A program made the translations under genes and the position numbers. Of a stretch of DNA of 11,481 nt, positions 7,693 through 11,481 are shown piece by piece. Position 1 is the stretch's first letter. Each line of letters opens with the position of its first letter. The stretch is from Acanthamoeba lenticulata (lineage: Eukaryota > Discosea > Longamoebia > Acanthamoebidae), in NCBI GenBank assembly GCA_002179805.1, contig NAVB01001711.1, positions 1 through 11,481 on the forward strand, given 5' to 3'. Below the pieces are notes generated by a model. The model did no database searches. It was given only the letters and a program-made list of their open reading frames with translations, and had not been told where the DNA came from.

Positions 7693-9757
7693 TCAGAGGC
7701 CAGATACACAACGCCAGGCGTTCTCAACGCAGTCGTTGACGCCCACCCCGCCCCAAGAATTTCCCACAAGATGGAGCGATGGGTACTCGCGTTGCAAGAC
7801 GTCTCTCACGTGCTCCACGAGCGCCGCGTGGCCGACGGTGTACTGTGGGATGGCGTTGCGGTCGATGCTCACGTTACTTCGCGCCGGGGAGGTCAGCGCG
7901 GCCGTCTTGGCCGGCGGGAGCGATAGATGACGCTGCAAGCTGTCGATGGCGATCGCTCGCCACTCTTCCTGCGTACGCTCTTCTTGTCCGGGCTCCATGC
8001 GCATCATCACCGTGAAGCGCGAGCAGCCCGGCTGGCGTGGGCAAGAGAACGGGTGAGCGAAGAAGAGGAAAGGAATCAAGAAAACACCACGAGATCATAA
8101 CGTTCAACATACGCGCGGGTCCTGCTCAGGGAAGGCGGATGAATTAAACTGTACTCCAAGGATGGGCTGCTTCTCCTTCGCCGGGACGAGGTAGCCGAAG
8201 CCCTCGACACCCTCAGGCAGCATTGGTTCCTGTCGGCCATCACGCATGCACGTGTTGGGAGTGGCGAGGTCGGTAGAAAACTCATGACGGGGCGCTTCGT
8301 ACCATGTAGGCGAGGTGCACGAGGACAAGCGAGGCGAACGGGATTTGCAGCAGTTCCTGCAACCAGAGAGGGCTTATGTGAGTCCACCAGAGGGAGGGGT
8401 ATAAGAGGAGACGTCCAACTCAGTACGCACCTGCTGCAGTGCCGGGTGGGCTTTGAGGCAGCGAGCCAGCGCGTTCGAAGGAAGCGCTGAGATGACTTTC
8501 TCGGCGCGCACCGTCGTGCCTTGCCCCAAGTCAAGCGAGATGGTGCCATCGCTTTCCTGCAGGGAATCTCATTCATGAGCCGTCATGCCACAGTGAGATC
8601 AGACCTGAAGTGGAGGCCGCTGGTGTACCTGGGTCAGTCGCTCGACAGGCGTGTTGAGGAGGACTTGGGTGTCGGCGTCTTTGCGAATCTTGTTCTCCAG
8701 CGCGCGAGCGAGCGTCTCGACCCCCTCCTTGAACGAATACACCTTCATCTTTTGCATCTCGCGGATGGCGGGCGAGATGTCATCCGTGGTCTCCTGGGTA
8801 GACTTCTTGGACTGTGCGTCGCCGCCAACCAGACTGCGGAGCATGCCAGCTCCGACCGAGCCGTACTTTTGCTCGTACTCGTGGAGGAACGGGAAGCACG
8901 ACTTGACGGACAAGCTCTGCGAGCGCCCGCCAAAGATGCCTGCAGGGATAGCCGAAAGTGAGCCCGCCGCAAGCACGAGTTGGGACTGGTGATTTGTAAC
9001 AGATCAAATGGGCAGCCGCACGCAAGGCGTACCGATGCTGAGCGCGTCGGTGAGCGTGTCCGCCACGACCGGAGAGAACCGGCGGGCAAAGAACGAGTGA
9101 ATTGATTCATCTGCCGCGTTGTGGTCAGTTGTGGTTGACATGAGGCCAGCAGCGGCAGAGGACACGCACCTGGCTGCTGGGATCGAGGGACGGTCCACTC
9201 GCGTAGGAAAGCAAGCACGGCGCTGCGCATGAGCGGAGTGCTCAACACCTTGAGTGGGTGGTTGGGCAGGCGCAACAGGCCGCCGTCCGTGTACAGGTAT
9301 CTAGGGCCACACCAGTGAGGTTAAAACACACGGCCTGGCGTTCTGGTCCAACCATCCAGCGTACCTGTTCTTGATGGCCGCGGAGGAGCAGGGGACAACT
9401 TGGTCGCGCAGTCCAAGCTCTTCAACCAGACGTAGCGTGGCCAGCCCCTTGCTGCCAACTGTGCGAATGCTGGCAGCGAGCGGATGCATCAACTCCTCTC
9501 CGAAAAGGTGCGGGAAGTGAGGGAAGAAGCTGGAAGGTGAGACAAAGCGGCTACCTGGACGGGCCGGCCTCAAAGACGAACCCCTCTGGCGTTCGTAAGG
9601 AACGTAGCCAGCCGCCCAAGCGTGGACCCTGCTCGACGAGCAGAACTCGCCGGCTGGCCGCGGCAGTGTTTTGAAGGCGGCTTTGGACGAAGCGGCAGGC
9701 GGCCAGACCCGACACGCCACCACCCAGCACTGCTATCCGCTGCACCTCTGCCGTCAT
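7693..9757 (-). CDS. PPOX: Protoporphyrinogen oxidase (oxygen-dependent, FAD), 9 exons
   Basis: Penultimate enzyme of heme synthesis: it uses FAD and oxygen to oxidise protoporphyrinogen IX to protoporphyrin IX, normally at the inner mitochondrial membrane. Exons are 9757-9555, 9469-9365, 9300-9170, 9110-9033, 8939-8629, 8556-8431, 8356-8303, 8229-8113 and 8031-7693, giving 487 residues, close to human PPOX (477). The dinucleotide-binding motif is at 8-18 (IAVLGGGVSGL), directly after a seven-residue N-terminus, so there is no cleavable presequence, as in the animal enzyme. Further landmarks are VLLVEQGPRLGGW, GLATLRLVEELGLRDQV, DESIHSFFARRFSPVVAD, GGRSQSLSVKSCFPFL, GFGYLVPAKEKQPILG at 346-361, NSSAFPEQDPR, and the C-terminal FAD motif NSWGGVGVNDCVENA at 466-480. 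All nine exons join in phase. The ATG (9755-9757) overlaps a plus-strand ATG in a CATG palindrome. Confidence 0.96.
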
Positions 9758-10231
9758 GTTGAGTAGTGTGATTGCAGAAGAACATAGAAAAGTGATTGAA
9801 ACTGAGCGCTTCTTCCCTAAAGAAAACGAACGAGAAAAGCAGAAACAATGCTATTATTTCCCTTCTGTTGAACTCACGAGTTTGGCATTCCTGATCGTAT
9901 CTGGGAAAGAAAACTCGAGCCGTACACCCAAGAGGTAGCCGCGGCACTACGCACGACCTCTTCCGTGTCACTCCCTTCTGGCTGACCAAGAACCTGTTTA
10001 TTTCCAAAGCGCAAACGCCTTGGGGGAGGCTCGCTTGGAGTTGACGAGGGCAGGTTCAGACCTTGTGGATTTCTTTCCATCTCTCACTTTCTTCATCTTC
10101 CTCGACTGTCTTCCTGCTCTCAATTCTCGCGGCCGTACCCTGTGGTCTCTCCGGAGGTCTAGGCACGCTCATCACTCGTGACCTGCGAACCTGAAGTACC
10201 TCGTCCTACACGACGATTACCTCCAATTGCC
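9758..10231. promoter_or_regulatory. Divergent 474-bp region between the oxidase and the downstream plus-strand gene
   Basis: The region separates two genes transcribed away from each other, so it probably carries both promoters. The half next to the oxidase is A-rich on the plus strand (about 9770-9870). The half next to the plus-strand gene is CT-rich (about 10065-10130). No clear TATA box, terminator or RNA gene can be pointed to. A 60-codon plus-strand frame (9756-9938) overlaps the oxidase start and shows no recognisable domain. Extra upstream exons of the plus-strand gene could lie here but cannot be shown. Confidence 0.45.
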
Positions 10232-11481
10232 ATGGAAACGCGCTCAGAACAGAGAAGAAGGGAACAAGCCGAGCGCCGGCTTAGAGCAACAAAACTCATC
10301 AATAGGAAATGGGAGTCAGACGGGATGGTCTCTCCTCGCGGCAGTGAAGGGGTTCGTGTTCGTTGCCTCTTCTTACGTTTCCTCCTCTTTCTCACGTTTT
10401 TGTGCATCCGGTTTTTGGTGTCTTGTCCATCCATCCACCCTTCCTCTCCTTTTTTTTTTCTCCTGCTCAGCAGGAGCACCAGGATGGCGCCACTTCACCG
10501 CCGACCGCCACATCCCCGCGCGAAGCCAAGACGTCCCCGCGAGGCGAGACGCCAGCCTTGGGCACTCACAGCGGTGGCTCCGCGCGCATCACACGGCCCG
10601 CTAGTTCCCTCCTTAGCGACTCGTCGCACAACGAGGGCGACGACGACGAGCGACAGCGCGAGGAGCGACTTGCGCGCCGCGAAGAGCGCCGGAAGAAGCG
10701 CGAGGAGGAGGAACGGGAGCACCTCAACCGGCTCGAGGAACGACGCCGGCGCCGCGAGGAGCTCAAGGCCCAGATCGGCTCCTCACCGTCGACCTCCCGT
10801 CGGAGCTCGGCTGCCATCTCAAGCTCTGCCCCGCCCGTGCCTTCGCCTGCCTCAGCGCCTGCGGTCTCCTTGCGCGCGTCCGATTCTACGTCGACGTCTG
10901 CCATGAGCATGTCGGACGGCTGCAGCGACACGTCGGCGGCGCCCACGTCGGCGCCCGTCCAGCGGCGCTCGCTGTCTGTTCGCGAACAGAATCGCAAGCA
11001 GGTCGTGTCGCCCATCGCATCGCCACCACCGGTCGCGTCGCCGCCGGCCACGTCCCCGCGCGATAGCAAGACGTCCCCGCGCGACTCCACGCGGTCCCCG
11101 TCGCCACGCAATTCGCCGCGGCGGCTGGGCGGCGGCACCGGCAGCATGCTGACCTTGGGCACTGGCGGCCTGCGCGATATCGACAACCCGGCTGAGTCCA
11201 AGGAGGAGCGGAACCGGCTGCGCGGGGCGCTGCTCGAGCTCGAGGAGCTGCAAAAGGGCAACGAGAAGGACCTCATGAAGCGCGAGAGCTTTCTCGACCT
11301 CCAGTCGCTGGTCACCCACATGACCGTGGCCAACTCGCCCGTGTCGTCGCTCCTCAATGGCGCCGCCTCGTCTTCCGTGCCGCTGGCCGGCGCCAGCCTC
11401 GCCACCGCCAGCCTTGCCACGAGCCAGACCACCACGACCAGCAACAACGGCCACAGCCACCACCAGCAGCGCGGCGGTGAG
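10232..11481 (+). CDS. Unrecognised Ser/Pro-rich protein with Arg/Glu charged helix, 3' end beyond window
   Basis: I do not recognise the family; the gene runs off the window, so its C-terminal domains are unseen. Exon 1 is 10232-10351 (40 codons, from the first ATG in a CCATGG context) and exon 2 runs from 10471 to the edge with no stop, giving at least 377 residues. The intron (donor GTTCGT, long T/C tract before CAG) is phase 0 on both sides. Residues 1-40 are basic and helical (RSEQRRREQAERRLRATK). Residues 97-140 are a highly charged Arg/Glu segment likely to form a single helix or coiled coil. Residues 143-270 are Ser/Pro/Ala low complexity with repeated S-P-R sites, suited to proline-directed kinases. 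A second charged helix (ESKEERNRLRGALLELEELQ) lies at about 282-320, then a Ser/Thr-rich stretch. The exon frame has strong third-position GC. The organisation suggests a scaffold or cytoskeletal/signalling protein, but that is only an inference. Confidence 0.7.
10515..11080 (+). repeat. Diverged internal duplication of a TSPR-x-x-K-TSPR segment
   Basis: Two copies of ATSPR(E/D)(A/S)KTSPR occur in the plus-strand protein, at about residues 53-64 and 233-244 (DNA about 10507-10542 and 11047-11082). Over the 30 bases compared they differ at 4. Each copy is followed, at different distances, by an LGT-containing glycine-rich stretch. The span given covers both copies and the sequence between them. 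Confidence 0.6.

Noticed and set aside
9756..9938. 60-codon plus-strand frame whose ATG overlaps the oxidase ATG
   Set aside because: The overlap comes from the CATG palindrome. The translated product has no recognisable feature and sits in the divergent promoter region. It cannot be excluded as a small gene but is unsupported.
10566..11447. 293-codon open frame on the minus strand
   Set aside because: It lies antisense to the plus-strand coding frame, is dominated by Arg/Ser runs from high-GC codons read backwards, and has no recognisable motif. The plus frame is open to the window edge and carries coherent charged helices.
1..11481. Mobile element, tRNA, rRNA or CRISPR array
   Set aside because: No transposase, reverse transcriptase, terminal repeats, tRNA box pairs or regularly spaced repeats were seen on reading both strands. 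The only repeats are microsatellites, one short palindrome and one diverged intragenic duplication.

Overview
This is a GC-rich, intron-dense piece of a eukaryotic nuclear genome with very compact gene spacing. The gene content (CSN5, a Deg9-type nuclear protease, oxygen-dependent protoporphyrinogen oxidase, a DGAT2-family acyltransferase), introns of mostly 60-100 nt and splice donors that favour GT[A/G/T]CG suggest a free-living amoebozoan. The overall style is what I would expect of Acanthamoeba, but that assignment is an inference and no marker gene here proves it.

Layout: a small unrecognised plus-strand gene (124-821) converges on a run of four minus-strand genes. Read in transcription order these are protoporphyrinogen oxidase (9757-7693, 9 exons), COP9 signalosome subunit 5 (7537-6098, 6 exons), a Deg9/HtrA-like serine protease (5907-3046, 12 exons) and a diacylglycerol acyltransferase 2-like enzyme (2474-971, 7 exons). 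Spacings between them are 155, 190 and 571 bp. A second plus-strand gene (10232 to beyond 11481) diverges from the oxidase and encodes a low-complexity, charged-helix protein cut by the window edge.

Gene models were built by hand from open frames, GT-AG boundaries, phase bookkeeping and family motifs. In all four minus-strand genes every exon junction keeps frame and the family landmarks fall in the right order: HPHG in the acyltransferase, His/Asp/Ser in the protease, E/H/H/D JAMM ligands in CSN5, and the N- and C-terminal FAD motifs in the oxidase. All four look intact. Single-frame ORF calling breaks each of them into many pieces.

The genes do not form one pathway: they cover heme synthesis, cullin deneddylation, nuclear protein quality control and triacylglycerol synthesis. 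I found no mobile element, CRISPR array, tRNA or rRNA. The points worth a second look are a roughly 120-residue low-complexity insertion in the C-terminal PDZ-like region of the protease, two stop-free introns of 3n length in CSN5, two very short introns (37 and 46 nt), an intronic perfect palindrome, CA/TG repeats placed inside introns, and the unusual donor consensus. I do not see a previously undescribed multi-gene system here.
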